Assembly: GCA_946800325.1 (NCBI GenBank)
Contig: OX326959.1
Span: 9,692,501 to 9,756,500 of the forward strand
Direction: 5' to 3'
Origin: Luzula sylvatica
Lineage: Eukaryota > Streptophyta > Magnoliopsida > Poales > Juncaceae
Length of the DNA stretch: 64,000 bases
In this document: in pieces, positions 35,245 through 46,907 of the stretch
Layout of the letters: each line of letters starts with the position of its first letter
Position numbering within the stretch: the stretch's first letter is position 1
Program-made: the position numbers and the translations under genes
Notes under the pieces: generated by a model
Told to the model about the DNA's origin: nothing
Database searches by the model: none
Seen by the model: only the letters and a program-made list of their open reading frames with translations

Positions 35245-37265
35245 TTATGTATAAAGTTAAGAGAAATGGGAGAAATCTGTGCAGCCACGTCAACATGGGC
35301 CTTTTTGTAAAAAAAAATATTTTTTCACATTTTGGTTTTTTTTATTTACATTTGGGTCCTTTTTATTTGAAAAAATTATATTTTGGTCCTTTTTTATTTA
35401 CATTTTGGTCCTTTTTTATTTACATTTTTGTCTTTTTTATTTACATTTGGTCCTTTCAAGTTTGAAAAATTACACTTTGGTCCAGGGGCCTCTTTGAAAA
35501 AAAAATATTTACATTTTGGTCCTTTTAATTTACATTTGGGTCCTTTTCAGTTGAAAAAACTACATTTTGATCCTTTCTATTTACATTTTTGTCCTTTTAA
35601 GTTTAGAAACTTACATTTCATTTTGGTCCTTTTTATTTGAAAAAATTATATTTTGGTCCTTTTTTTTTACATTTTGGTCCTTTTTTATTTACATTTTGGT
35701 CCTTTTTATTTACATTTGGTCCTTTCAAGTTTGAAAAATTACACTTTGGTCCAGGGGCCTCATTGAAAAAATTTTACTTACATTTTGGTCCTTTTTAGTT
35801 GAAAAAACTATATTTTGATCCTTTCTAGTTACATTTTCTTATGTATAAAGTTAAGAGAAATGGGAGAAATCTGTGCAGCCACGTCATCAGGGGCCTCTTT
35901 GTAAAAAAAAAAATATTTTTTTCACATTTTGGTTCTTTTTAATTTACATTTTGGTCCTTTTTATTTCAAAAAATTATATTTTGGTCCTTTTTTGTTTACA
36001 TTTTGGTCCTTTTTTATTTACATTTTAGTCTTTTTTATTTACATTTGGTCCTTTCAAGTTTCAAAAATTACACTTTGGACCAGGGGCCTCTTTGAAAAAA
36101 AAATATTTACATTTTGGTCCTTTTTATTTACATTTGGGTCCTTTTTAGTTGAAAAAACTACATTTTGATCCTTTCTATTTACATTTTTGTCCTTTTAAGT
36201 TTAGAAACTTACATTTCATTTTGGTCCTTTTTTATTTATATTTTGGTCCTTTTTATTTGAAAAAATTATATTTTGGTCCTTTTTTTTTTACATTTTGGTC
36301 CTTTTTTTTTTACATTTTGGTCCTTTTTATTTACATTTGGTCCTTTCAAGTTTGAAAAATTACACTTTGGTCCAGGGGCCTCTTTGAAAAAAATTTATTT
36401 ACATTTTTGTCCTTTTTAGTTGAAAAAACTACATTTTGATCCTTTCTATTTACATTTTCTTATGTATAAAGTTAAGAGAAATGGGAGAAATCTGTGCAGC
36501 CAAGTCATCAGGGGCCTCTTTGTAAAAAAAAAATATTTTTTCACATTTTGGTCCTTTTTTATTTACATTTTGGTCCTTTTTAATTGAAAAAATTATATTT
36601 TGGTCCTTTTTATTTACATTTTGGTCCTTTTTTATTTACATATTGGTCCTTTTTATTTACATTTGGTCCTTTCAAGTTTGAAAAATTACACTTTGGTCCA
36701 GGGGCCTCTTTGAAAAAAAAATATTTACATTTTGGTCCTTTTTATTTACATTTGGGTCCTTTTTGAAAAAACTACATTTTGATCCTTTCTATTTACATTT
36801 TTGTCCTTTTAAGTTTAGAAACTTACATTTCATTTTGGTCCTTTTTTATTTATATTTCGGTCCTTTTTATTTGAAAAAATTATATTTTGGTCCTTTTTTT
36901 TACATTTTGGTCCTTTTTTATTTACATTTTGGTCCTTTTTATTTACATTTGGTCCTTTCAAGTTTGAAAAATTACACTTTGGTCCAGGGGCCTCTTTGAA
37001 AAAAATTTATTTACATTTTGGTCCTTTTTAGTTGAAAAAACTATATTTTGATCCATTCTATTTACATTTTTGTCCTTTTAAGTTTAGAAACTTACATTTT
37101 GGTCCTTCATATTTACATCTTGATCCTCTTTTATTTACATGTCGGTCCTTTTTTACATTTTTGAATTTACATTATAGTTCTTTTTATTTATATCTTGGTC
37201 CTTTTCAGTTTTAGTTCACACTTTGGTACTTTTTATTAACATTTTGGTACTTTTTAATTTAAATT
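35245..37265 (+). repeat. 2 kb TTTTGGTCC minisatellite with ~600-bp higher-order period
   Basis: Short units of about 18-32 bases (TTTACATTTTGGTCCTTTTT, AAAATTACACTTTGGTCC, CTACATTTTGATCCTTTCTA) are arranged in a fixed order. The whole order repeats: the leader TTATGTATAAAGTTAAGAGA with AAATCTGTGCAGCCA begins at 35245, 35839 and 36460, giving periods of 594 and 621 bases. Within each block the CCAGGGGCCTC word marks internal subunits. The last block decays from about 37080. All frames through it translate to FGPFLFTFWSF-type low-complexity peptides on one strand, an artefact of the repeat. Confidence 0.92.
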
Positions 37266-37363
37266 TCGGTCCTTTTTTACATTATTAATAATTCCTCTCA
37301 TCTCATGCCTCCACATCACCACCTTATTATGCCTCCCTATCACCACTTTACTTGGAAAATTTT

Positions 37364-38066
37364 CAAAAGACTCCTTAAATTTTTAGATATTGTAAAAAAC
37401 AATTAATTTACATATGTATTCATTTAAAAAAAATGCTTTTTTAATTTTAAAAAATTCTTAAACTTTTTGTAATATATAATAATTAAAAAAAATTACTATA
37501 TGTTATATGTTATATAATTTTAATATTTCATTCATTACAAATATTCGACTTATGTATTATTTTTCTTGAAAAACTAACATAAAATTATAATAAGTTGAAC
37601 AATATTATTAAAAGAACATCTTGCAAATATTTAAAAATAAAATATCATAAAACTATTAAAAAATACATAAAAGGAAAACTAAAATAAAAAGTAGATGTTT
37701 AAATAGATATTTTCTATGAATATATTTGCAAGATGTTTATTTATTATTATTTAATGTTAGTTTTTTATGAATAAAGAATGGAATATTAAAATTATATAAA
37801 CAAAATATGTAATAATTTAAATTTTTTTAAATCACTACATGTTAAGAAGTGTTTATGAATTTTCTTAAAATTAATAAAAAATAACAAAAATAACTTTTAA
37901 TTATTACATATGAGATTTGGAGGGTATTTTGGAAAAAAAAAATTAATATCATCCATAAGGAGTATTTTAAAATAAAAATTTGGTAAAGAGTTTTTTTTTG
38001 GAGTTTACGAAAAGATAAAGGATTTTTTACAATATCCAAAAAAAATTAAGGGGTTAAAAATATACC
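37364..38066. mobile_element. Putative long-TIR element, second family member
   Basis: The left end GGAAAATTTTCAAAAGACTC then TTAAATTTTTAGATATTGTA mirrors the reversed right end GGTATATTTTTAACCCCTTA then TTTTTTGGATATTGTAAAAA. The interior is AT-rich with no ORF. Ends resemble 17989-19068. No target duplication is clear. Confidence 0.5.
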
Positions 38067-38105
38067 AAATCACGGATGTGCGAATAATCATGACAAACTC
38101 GAGGG

Positions 38106-38136
38106 CTCCCGCGCAATTGCGCGGGGAAAAAGCTAG
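38106..38136 (+). mobile_element. Helitron 3' terminus (plus strand)
   Basis: CCCGCGCAATTGCGCGGG hairpin, then AAAAAG and CTAG (38133-38136), followed by host T. The element extends leftwards and may include the minisatellite and the long-TIR insertion. The 5' end was not located. Confidence 0.85.
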
Positions 38137-38615
38137 TATTTATATATATCACATGGCATATTAATCAGCACTAAGCTAACATTATATACACTCAGAAAAA
38201 CTAATATTACACTCTACAAATAAAATAAAAATAATAATTCTACAACACTAAAAAATTATTCATCTCCCAACAGGCAAACTCCCAGCGACTCTCGCATAAA
38301 GAGCGTTATTAAGTTGCTCTTGACAATAAACCCTCGCAACAATATTCACCGCAACTTGTTGAATCATCAAATCGTGCACGCACGAAACGTTCGCAGATGG
38401 GTGATTCTTTTTATTACACTGCACTCTTATCATCACTTCGTGTCCCAAAATAATCATGTCACATAAATGATTAGGCTTATTAATTGTAAAATGTATTTTT
38501 TATTTTCGTGTAATTGTAATATTGAATCAGTACAATGATATAACAAAAAATAGAGAATAAAGTAGGTTCAGTACAATAGAGAAATAAAGGTTCATGAAAT
38601 AACTAGTGCAACATA

Positions 38616-40432
38616 TCATTCATTCATCTCTACAAGAAGCTCGACGCGATGGAAGTAAGTTTCTTCCCCGTTTCTCCTGCCATGTGCTTTAATGACCATA
38701 AATCCTGCGTTACCGGCATTATTAGACAAATAATTTAATAAGGTCAATTTACAATAAAGCCCCTGAATTATAAGAAATTGTAAAATAAAAAGAATGCAAT
38801 ACTTGGAAAGAGATGCGATTGACGAGGTCAGCAGCGGATAAGTCGATGTTAGAATCGTCCATTTCATGGCCAAATAAATCAGCACTTGATATCGATGAAG
38901 ATCCCTGATTATAATGATTATTAAAATATTGATTACTTTATATTTATTTAATAATGATAATATTAATACGATTATACAGCGTATTTTTGAAGGGAGACTT
39001 GGGCTTCCCTATCAGCCTTGTTTAATTGTTTTGGTCTCCAAAAAATTGAGCCGATGAAATTGATTTCGCGTTTGAAAATTTATTTCTCGCCTCGCTACTC
39101 TCTTCCACCTTCTTAAATCGCAAAATTAAAAAAAAAATTAATAATAATAATTAAATAAATAAATATGAATTGAGGGAATTAATTACCTGAGCTTTGGAAG
39201 AATTAGAGCTAGACTTCTTGGAGAAACCAGTATTATCCATGCCAAAATCAGCAAAGAAATTGGAGGAGGCTTTAGGAGGAGCCACGTGACCCGTTTGGGT
39301 CGTACCAGTATCGTTCACGCCCGTATTTTCTAGGTATTCAAATCGAGACTGATACGAACTGGATCCCTTCTTTTCTGTATCGGTCTTACCGGTACCAGTA
39401 CTGAGAACTGGTACGGTTGGAGCTGGCTCTTCTGGTTTCTGATCATATAGACTCTCACTTGGCTACACGAAATAAATTAATTAATTAAAAGTTAAATATA
39501 AATAAAAACATAAAAATTTGAGTATGATTAATTGGATGAAAGAAACAAGTGACCTTAGTAGTGAGTTTCTTGACACCAAGCCCTCCAGTTTTGCCTCCAG
39601 TTTTCTTGCCTCCAATAGTTTTCTTAATAGCAGTAGGATAAGTTGGTGCCTTTGGAGACTTAACCACTTCACTCTCTTTAACTTCGACCTTTACTTCCTC
39701 TTTCTCTTTGCACCAATCGTTCAGTTTAATTTCAGGCATGTCATTGGTCAATTCAGTAGGAGCATCCTTGGAGGCAGCAACTGGAGAGGATGAGTTGTGG
39801 CTTCCACTGGAGGTGTCCTTTGCGACTTCTTTGATGAGGATCTGGCAGTACAGCACAGCAGCACGGGTGGTGTACTTGGCCTCTATCTTGCCGCCATCTG
39901 TCCATGCGTGCTGCTTGAAGAACACGTGTGCCCTGTTGTTTCCTCCAAATGCCATTGTCTTTAGCTGCTCTGGAGTCCATGAATCCAAATTCGTCGATCT
40001 GGCGAGATAATTTGATGATTTGTAATGTTTGTGAACAAGATTTTGGAGTTATGAGAAAGATAGTTCATGAGAATCTCGAATTTGAAATTACCTGATGAAC
40101 CTGATGTGAACGCCGAGGCCCCGGTGGATGGCAGAGCAATCAATGCAGAGAAAAACCCCGTAAGTGACGGAAGCCCAGGTCGGATTCTTAGCGTTGCAAT
40201 CAAATCACATCTGAACAATACGAATTTCAAATCAGATTTGAAGATCCCCGATTAGGAGCGACCAGATCTGGCAAGTCCAGTTAATTCAGATCCGAGTAAC
40301 AGCAATTAACAGGAAGACAAACCAGATCTGGCGAAGTGAAATAGAAAATTAGAGAAAGTTCACATTGTTATCGGATTTGGCCTTGAGCTTTCTGAATACG
40401 GCGGTCTTGTCTGTGAAGTTATCCAAGGCAAT
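38616..40432 (-). pseudogene. ARF GTPase-activating protein (AGD8/AGD9/AGD10-like) pseudogene with introns
   Basis: Seven exons on the minus strand can be threaded with GT..AG borders: about 40432-40364, 40208-40078, 40003-39553, 39462-39187, 39111-38978, 38904-38803 and 38704-38616. They read LDNFTDKTAVFRKLKAKSDN, then [15 protein letters not shown] and [11 protein letters not shown] (ARF-GAP zinc-finger domain), then [15 protein letters not shown] and [11 protein letters not shown]. The C-terminal part has [46 protein letters not shown] and GETGKKLTSIASS, diagnostic of the plant AGD8-10 class that acts on ARF GTPases at the Golgi. Damage: the expected ATG is ATT (40430-40432), the first zinc-finger cysteine codon is TGA in exon 2, and exon 5 has a TAA plus a one-base frameshift. 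Introns are retained, so this is a DNA-level duplicate, not a retrocopy. Confidence 0.88.
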
Positions 40433-40697
40433 GGCGAGGGAAGATGAATCTGATTCGGTCGATTTGTGAAGAAACTAGAGATCTGAGTACGGGAAAAGAA
40501 AATAATAAGTTGAAGGGTTTTCTCTTCTTGCAGTTGCTGAAAGAAAACTCAGATTTAAAATGTCTGATATGTTGATTCCAGGATTTCAAATAATGATTAC
40601 GTATTTTCCAGGATTTAAAATACCGCATTATTGCCTTCCCATGCTATGATTGGGCGAATTATCAAATAAAGCCTTTATATATAAAAAATAAATACAA

Positions 40698-40730
40698 CTA
40701 GAGTTTACCCTCGCTTCGCTTCGCAATATT
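40698..40730 (-). mobile_element. Degenerate Helitron 3' terminus (minus strand)
   Basis: On the minus strand GCGAAGCGAAGCGAGGG, then TAAACT and CTAG (40698-40701) with host T next. The stem is imperfect, so confidence is lower than for the other termini. The element would extend right, into the region now holding the solo LTR. Confidence 0.55.
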
Positions 40731-40878
40731 TATTTATAATTATCATATCATTTGTAACAAAATTAAAATTATTGTTTGAAAGCAATAAAAAATAGAAATG
40801 TTAATTATTATTTTATAAATAAAAACGAATATAGATATTTTTTTATTTTGATATTGACAAAATAATTGAAGTACTAAT

Positions 40879-42363
40879 TGTTGGTTAATCTAACTTAGAG
40901 GGGGTGAATAGATAAACATACTATGTAATTTTCACACTATGGTATACAAATTCTAAATTAATGCGGAAGCTAAAATGGTATAAATTAAATTATGCAAATA
41001 CTGAACAATTGAACACGAGATGTTTGATGACGAAGTTCGGTAGGTGGTTGCTTTGTAGCTTTAACTCACCGCCTATTTGCTCAATCGACCGATTCGATTG
41101 AATACAAGTACCTACGTCTCCGGGGATGCCTTGCTGCTTTTCGGCTTTCGATTGAATTTCCGAATCACTCGTACAAGGTTTTGTCTAGATTGATTTACAC
41201 GTATTTCTATCGATCTATGGCGGGCTTTACACTCTTTGTACTAGCCTATTACAATTATCTAATACGAACTAAACGTGATCGGTCACGCAAGTTGGGAATC
41301 GTATTTGATGAAAGAGGAGGAGGAATTAATCTCTAAGAATGTTTTAGAAGATTATGAGCTCAAGATATTTAGCAAGGTTTCTCTCTTCTGAATGTGAAAA
41401 TATAATGGTTGAACTGATGAGAGAGAATGAGGGAAACGTTCTATTTATAGAACACATAGACTCTTCCCTTACCTTGTTTTTTCTACACAGTCCGTTTCAA
41501 CGGACAGGATGTCCGTTACAACGGACCTAAAGTCAAACTAGCCGTTACAGCCAATATATTCGTATTTTTACATAGTCCGTCACAACGGAGGGAACTCCGT
41601 TACAACGAACATCAGTGTTAAGAATCTCGTTGTAACGGATTGTGGAGTCCGTTTACAACGGACGTAATCTTTGTGACTTCACATCAGATTGGTTCTACAT
41701 TCCGTTATAACGAAGATCATTCCGTTACAACGGTCTGGGACTGTCCGATACAACGTATTGGTGAATCCGTTATAACGGACAAGGAGAGAAAATGTAGTAT
41801 ACTGAAGTGAGTTCATGTCCGTTACAACGAAACTAATTTTCCGTTATAACGGACATAGTTCTGTGACTTTTCTTCAGATTGGCATTAATTAGCGTTATAA
41901 CGGTGATACTTTCGTTACAACGCTTTGTTGGTGTCCGTTGTAACGGACTGGTGAATCCGTTGTAACGGACTATACTCTGTTTGCCTTTCTTGAATAGGAC
42001 GAGTATGTCCGTTACAACGGACAAGGTGTTCCGTTATAACGGACTATACCGTGTCGGCCTTATTTTTTATTTCATCATTTTGATGGATTTCGAATACATT
42101 TCGAATATATTCCCAACTTGCGGAATCTTCGATGACTTGATTGCGTGATTCTTCGATGTCATGTTTTTTGTGTATCTTCGCGATTCTTCGACGTCTTGAT
42201 CCTTGGTGTCCTCACTATTCTTGAGTGATCTTTACTTGTGTTTATCTTGATTTTCGTATTGCATTTTGTACCTATATCTCCTACAAGTTGTACTTGATAG
42301 AATTTGTTAGTAGTATCGACATTGTTATTGAGATAATCAAACAACTGGAAATTTGAACCAACA
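40879..42363 (+). mobile_element. Solo LTR, 1,485 bp, with 5-bp target duplication
   Basis: The segment starts TGTTGGTTAATC and ends TTTGAACCAACA, giving TG..CA termini within an 8-bp inverted TGTTGGTT/AACCAACA. CTAAT flanks it at 40874-40878 and 42364-42368. The word AGAGGGGGTGAATAGAT near the left end is common at the start of long plant copia-type LTRs. No internal gag or pol follows on either side, so the element has been reduced by LTR-LTR recombination. A truncated relative is at 44053-44420. Orientation is assigned by that AGAGGGGGTGAATAG landmark only. Confidence 0.85.
41491..42045. repeat. Array of 19 CCGTTnnAACGG palindromes inside the solo LTR
   Basis: Nineteen readable copies of GTCCGTTACAACGGAC or one-to-few-base variants (CCGTTATAACGG, CCGTTGTAACGG) occur in 555 bases, roughly 30 bases apart. 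The spacers differ from copy to copy, so it is not a simple tandem repeat. The half-site AACGG is the core of plant MYB-binding and M-phase-specific activator motifs, which is a possible reading, not a demonstrated one. Confidence 0.9.
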
Positions 42364-42711
42364 CTAATTGTGCGTGACTATTGCGTTTAATGTTTGCATT
42401 GATCAAATTAATATGTATGATATTAATATCATGATATTTAAATTCGATTAATATTTAATATTTATCTTATTGAATTGAAAATATTGTTATTTATCATTTT
42501 CTCATAACATAGTTCTAAAAAATATATATTGTTAACGTGAAAATTTTATTTTTACATATTTGTAAATATTCGAATTTGATTTCTGTTTCTAACCAACTTT
42601 TCATTAAAAAAACATATATTGACCAAAAAATATTTAGCTAGGGAGAACAATTTTACAATTTTAGATTTTTTAAATAATATAAAAATAACCAACCTTTCAT
42701 TAAAAAAAATG

Positions 42712-42778
42712 CTCATAAGCGGAATCGACCTCGGGACATGTAGGGTGGTGCGCAACAATTTTAACCAACTGAGCTAGA
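42712..42778 (-). mobile_element. tRNA-related (SINE-like) fragment
   Basis: On the minus strand TAGCTCAGTTGG (42776-42765) matches a tRNA A-box and GAGGTCGATTCC (42732-42721) matches a B-box at about the right distance. The sequence between does not fold into a full tRNA and the acceptor stem is absent, so this is best read as a tRNA-derived SINE head or decayed tRNA copy. Confidence 0.4.
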
Positions 42779-42817
42779 AATATATCAATTATTACTTGTA
42801 AGATTAAATCTCACATT

Positions 42818-43287
42818 ACAGGAATGTAAACGTGGTGTGGCGAGTAAAATCCCTGCGAGTATCTGACCTGGACGAGGGAAGTAATACCCGAAATATTGCT
42901 CGTAGGACGAGAAATATCGTAAAAAATTTACATGCACCTGTTTCGGATTACAAGGGAGTGGTACTCGCCACCCATATCCGTTTTATCTGAATTCAAAAAT
43001 ATGAATTTATCGTATTACAGTAATTTAAGCGTATCCAAACCCAATTTCAGAATATTAAGAAAAAAAAAAGATTTGAACCAGCTCTAAATTTAGATAATTT
43101 TACTAAATTGTACATTTTTATGGGTAATGGGTATATCCACGGTTACGAATTTTACTTGTGGGTTCAAGTATGGGAGAAACTTTTTATCCGTGAATATTTT
43201 GAATATGGGTACGGATAATATCCGAAAATTTAGATACGAAAATGAAAGAGACTTACATGTATCAGACCCGTCCTTTTGACATCTCTA
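42818..43287. mobile_element. Degenerate hAT-like element
   Basis: The right end reversed reads TAGAGATGTCAAAAGGACGG, close to the hAT terminus at 25890. The left end ACAGGAATGTAAACGTGG is its diverged counterpart. Flanks CTCACATT and CTCACGTC match at 6 of 8. The interior carries ATGGGTAATGGGTATATCCA and GGGTACGGATAATATCC words like other members. Confidence 0.45.
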
Positions 43288-43373
43288 CTCACGTCCTTCT
43301 TTTCTTAAGGTTTTTTTTATGGCTTTGAACTTTAAATATAAGAAAAACGTGTTATTTAATAGAGTATTGTTAA

Positions 43374-43831
43374 TTAACTTAATTTCAACTCATTATAGTC
43401 GAGAACATGTTTAAAAAAAACATTCCTAAGAAACTCGTTTTGTTTTTCAAGATTTGATAGTTCAATTTTGAAGTGAGTAATTTCATCTTTAATATTTTGA
43501 CATTCACATTTAGACGATTGTGTTATTTCATCAATTTGTGTTTCATGTGATTCAATTGAAATTTCAAACGTTGATATTCTAGTTTTAAGGATTTTAACCA
43601 ATAATTTTTCTCAAGAAAGAATGGATTTTAGTCAATTCTTTTTTTTATTATGTTGCTTTCCCAAAGTTGAGTTGTTTCATTTATTTTAATATCATGTGAT
43701 TCGTGTTCTAGATTATCAAACGAGTGAATTAAGTTTGTGTCCAATTTAGTTATGTCAAAATTAAACTTTGAGTTTAGATGTACTTCTTGATTCAAGTGAT
43801 GGGATGCGGTACCTTCGAGAGATTGAGACAC
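43374..43831 (-). pseudogene. Unrecognised coiled-coil-like reading frames
   Basis: Two adjacent minus-strand frames (43831-43628 and 43601-43374) translate to charged, heptad-like sequence, for example FKIELSNLEKQNEFL and SHDIKINETTQLWE, separated by a stop. They lie 200-700 bases from a fragment of the LTR family at 44053, so a decayed gag or accessory protein of that retrotransposon is possible. I recognise no domain and see no gene structure. Confidence 0.25.
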
Positions 43832-44052
43832 CGATTTTAGAAGTTTCGGCTTTATTTTGTCGTTAAATCATGAGTTGGATTCCTTGTTTGATTACATCAT
43901 CCATGAAGGGAGCACTTCTAATCATCAAGGTGAAATTAGAGATGTCCTCGTTTAGACTTGACTCGATTTGCACGAAGAGCTCAAGACATTGGAATCGCGC
44001 ATTCTTCTACAACTTGAGATAATATTAAAGGCTCTTTCGTAACGATGTATCC

Positions 44053-44420
44053 GTGTGTTGGTTAATCTAGACCTAAAGAAAGTGAATATATAATCATAAG
44101 ATTCAATTTTCGCGCTACAAATATACAATTTAAGTTTATGCAAAAGCGTAATTAATGTAAATGATAGAAAGATAATACTGAAATAAATAACACACGATAT
44201 TTGTTTACGGAGTTCGGTAGATGGTTGCTTTGTAGTTTTAACTTACTGTCTACTTGCTCAATCGACCGATTCGATTGTTTACAAGTACAACGTTTCCGCT
44301 GATGGTTTGCGCCTTTTCGATTTTCTATTAAATTTTTGTATCAACGATTACAATGTTTGCCTAAATCGATTTACATCTTGTATCGATCTGTAGCGAAATT
44401 TACAATGAAGTACTCAATCA
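44053..44420 (+). repeat. Truncated copy of the 40879 LTR family
   Basis: TGTTGGTTAATCTAGACCTA followed by GTTCGGTAGATGGTTGCTTT and TTGCTCAATCGACCGATTCG matches the first ~500 bases of the solo LTR in order. It lacks the palindrome array and the right end. Confidence 0.75.
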
Positions 44421-46239
44421 CACATATCCAGGAATAGGTTAGAAAAAGAGAGAAAAAAAAAACAAAAGTTCGATTTCGAGAGAGCTAGAAAAGCCGCTCA
44501 AAACCCTAACGAAGCCATCAGACTGCACGAAAACCTAACGAAAGGACTTGACTAAAAATAGTACACCGTTCCATTATTTCTTTTTATGGGCTTAATTGGA
44601 AAATTTTTAAAAATATCTTCTAATTTTTTTTTTGTGATTTTGGATGTAGAGTGAAGAAAATAATCTAGCACCGGATACTAAAACCTAACGAAACTCATAC
44701 AAAATTAAAAAGTAATTCTCAAAAATATAAACTTAGCAAGCAACGGCCTACAATCGAGTAACGGGTCCAAAATATGGGGAATTCTACAGTACGGACATTT
44801 CTGAATTGAGCGAACAAGATTTGAAATGAAAGATGAATCTAATGACTCAAATTCATGACGTCATTTTGATATATGATAAAAGAAAGGGTACTCTTGTAAT
44901 TGACTAATTTCCCTCCCTTAGCTATAGGCTTTCTCTCCCTCTCCTTTTCTCCTCATTGCATTTTCATTCTTTCTTTGGCTAACTCCTCGTGATCTCTCCT
45001 CTTTCCTAATCTCTCTATTTTCCTTCTCCAATCTCTTTCTCCCTCTCCATCTTTCTTTTCTCTCTTTACAACAAAACGAGTTGTGTGGCGGTTGTGTTGT
45101 TGGAGATATACCCGAGAGTTGTGCGGCGGCTGTGCTATTGTATCTAGATGCACGACAAATCTGAGTCTCAATTATTGGAGACTGAGATCTATGATTATGA
45201 ATATACTAGGAATGATGCTAGATAGTAGATGTACTTTGTTGAAATATGAAATTCGATTTAGACTCAGATTTGAATGTGGAACTGAAATTCGCCATGGTTG
45301 ATTGTGAGAAGAGAGTGATTTAATTTGCATCATGAGAATACTATTTTACTGATGCTTGATCATTTTCGTAAGTCTGATAAGGACTTGAGACTTCCTTGTA
45401 ATCGGGGCCTCCGTTTTGAATTCTATTTTTGCAAGAATTGGGTTGATTCATTTGGAACTATTGTCTTCACTTGAAATTGGATTTCTGAATGTTCTTAATT
45501 TTAGCGGGTATAGTTTTTTTGTTAAATAAAAAGAATTAGTCTGCAAAATTTGATCTCCGGCATTATAATTTGAATTGAAATAAACTATATGTGTTGTATC
45601 TTGTATATAAAAAAATTACTCAAGAAACATAAGATCAAACAAGTATCATTGTTATACACCTCAATCCAAGTTTCTTTCTTTAGTGAATAGGAATCCTGGA
45701 TAAAGAAAAACAAAGGATCTCAACCTGTATAGAGCCTAAAGAAGTCATGTTGTTTTGCATTAATAAGTGAATCAATTATTTTGTATTAATTTTGCATTTA
45801 TTGAATTTTATTAATATTTTGTGTGAATCACAGGAAAACTGAGGTGCATTAATTTGAAGAATGATTAGACCGATATTAATATTAACTAGGAAAGAGAAAA
45901 TAAGAAATTGACTGAAATGAACAAAACAAATAATAATGAACTGGAGAAGATAAATAGAAATAACATTATAATTTTTATAATACCTAAACTATCCTTTTAA
46001 CAAAAGGATGTATTATAGAATCACCCCCAAAATATTTTTTAAATCAATTTCCTAAACAAATGAGGCCTATCATTACATATTCTCTTAATTAACGAGACAT
46101 GATTTGAGATTGCATTATTTTATTTTGTAACACGCGGTTATCCTGCCTAAAGTTAAATAATTAGGGAGGTTAGTGGGCTTAAGTTTTGACACGATTCAAA
46201 GGATGATTCTATAGTAATTTTTAGGAAAATGTTCGACAT
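44421..46239. other. Spacer with a CT-rich tract
   Basis: CTTTCTCTCCCTCTCCTTTT and similar words fill 44925-45065. A short plus-strand frame (45083-45301) follows but has no recognisable domain. No transposon ends found. Confidence 0.4.
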
Positions 46240-46465
46240 ACTCTCAGTTCTCCCCAAGAGTCTCGATGGCACATGAATATGATTTAACACCTTAATAATT
46301 AACACATTAATCATGATTTGACATCTTAATTGAATGTCCAGTCATAAATTAAGATAATTAAGTCAAAAATCAAGATGTTAAATAATATATTTATGTCTTA
46401 ATTTTTAAGATGTTAAGTCATATCCACGTTATCAATGTTCTCGAGGGATAGTACGAGGGGATGTA
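46240..46465. mobile_element. Small MITE-like inverted repeat
   Basis: GATTTAACACCTTAATAATT near the left is mirrored by TTTTTAAGATGTTAAGTCAT on the right, with outer segments CTCAGTTCTCCCCAAGAGTC and CTCGAGGGATAGTACGAGGG partly complementary. Non-coding. Confidence 0.4.
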
Positions 46466-46632
46466 CATCACTAATCTTTGTTTTAAATGACGAGATTTGA
46501 AACCCCCCAAACAAAACTAATTTGGAATTAATTTAAAGAGATTTATTTTTGGTATTTTGGATTTGTAGTAGGCTAGTTTAAATATCTTGCTCAATGTTTC
46601 TATTTTTCGTATTTATATTAAAGACAAAATTA

Positions 46633-46905
46633 TGTACTCCACTCTTAACGCACGTCAGACCGCTATATATATTTTACCTTCATATTTTACCTTTTTTATA
46701 CTATAAATACAAATTTTGTTCTTATTTAAACCTTTATTTAGCATGGATGAAGATCAGTGATTTTACTATTAATTATACATTTTGCAATATTTGTTATAGA
46801 AAAATATATAAATACTAGTGTTTTTATTATGAGTCGTTGAAAAAAATATATAAATATGAAGGTGAAAGCTCTGGACGTGCGTTAAGAATGGTGTGCGTTA
46901 GCAGC
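46633..46905. mobile_element. MITE-like element with CTTAACGCACGTC ends
   Basis: CACTCTTAACGCACGTCAGA on the left and GGACGTGCGTTAAGAATGGT on the right are inverted copies, and TTTTACCTTCATATTTT / ATATAAATATGAAGGTGAAA extends the symmetry inward. About 270 bases, AT-rich, non-coding. It lies just upstream of the DUF4220 gene's duplicated promoter segment. Confidence 0.6.
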
Positions 46906-46907
46906 CC

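Noticed and set aside
35247..37214. Ten overlapping FGPFLFTFWSF-type open frames
   Set aside because: They are translations of the GGTCC minisatellite in several frames; no start context, composition or conservation supports a protein.
39518..40255. Plus-strand frames over the ARF-GAP region
   Set aside because: The minus strand carries the recognisable exons; these are shadows.
41491..42045. CRISPR-like array
   Set aside because: Regularly spaced palindromes suggested it, but the motif is only 12-16 bases, spacers vary, and the context is a plant solo LTR.
42712..42778. Functional tRNA gene
   Set aside because: A- and B-box words are present but the acceptor stem and cloverleaf cannot be formed.
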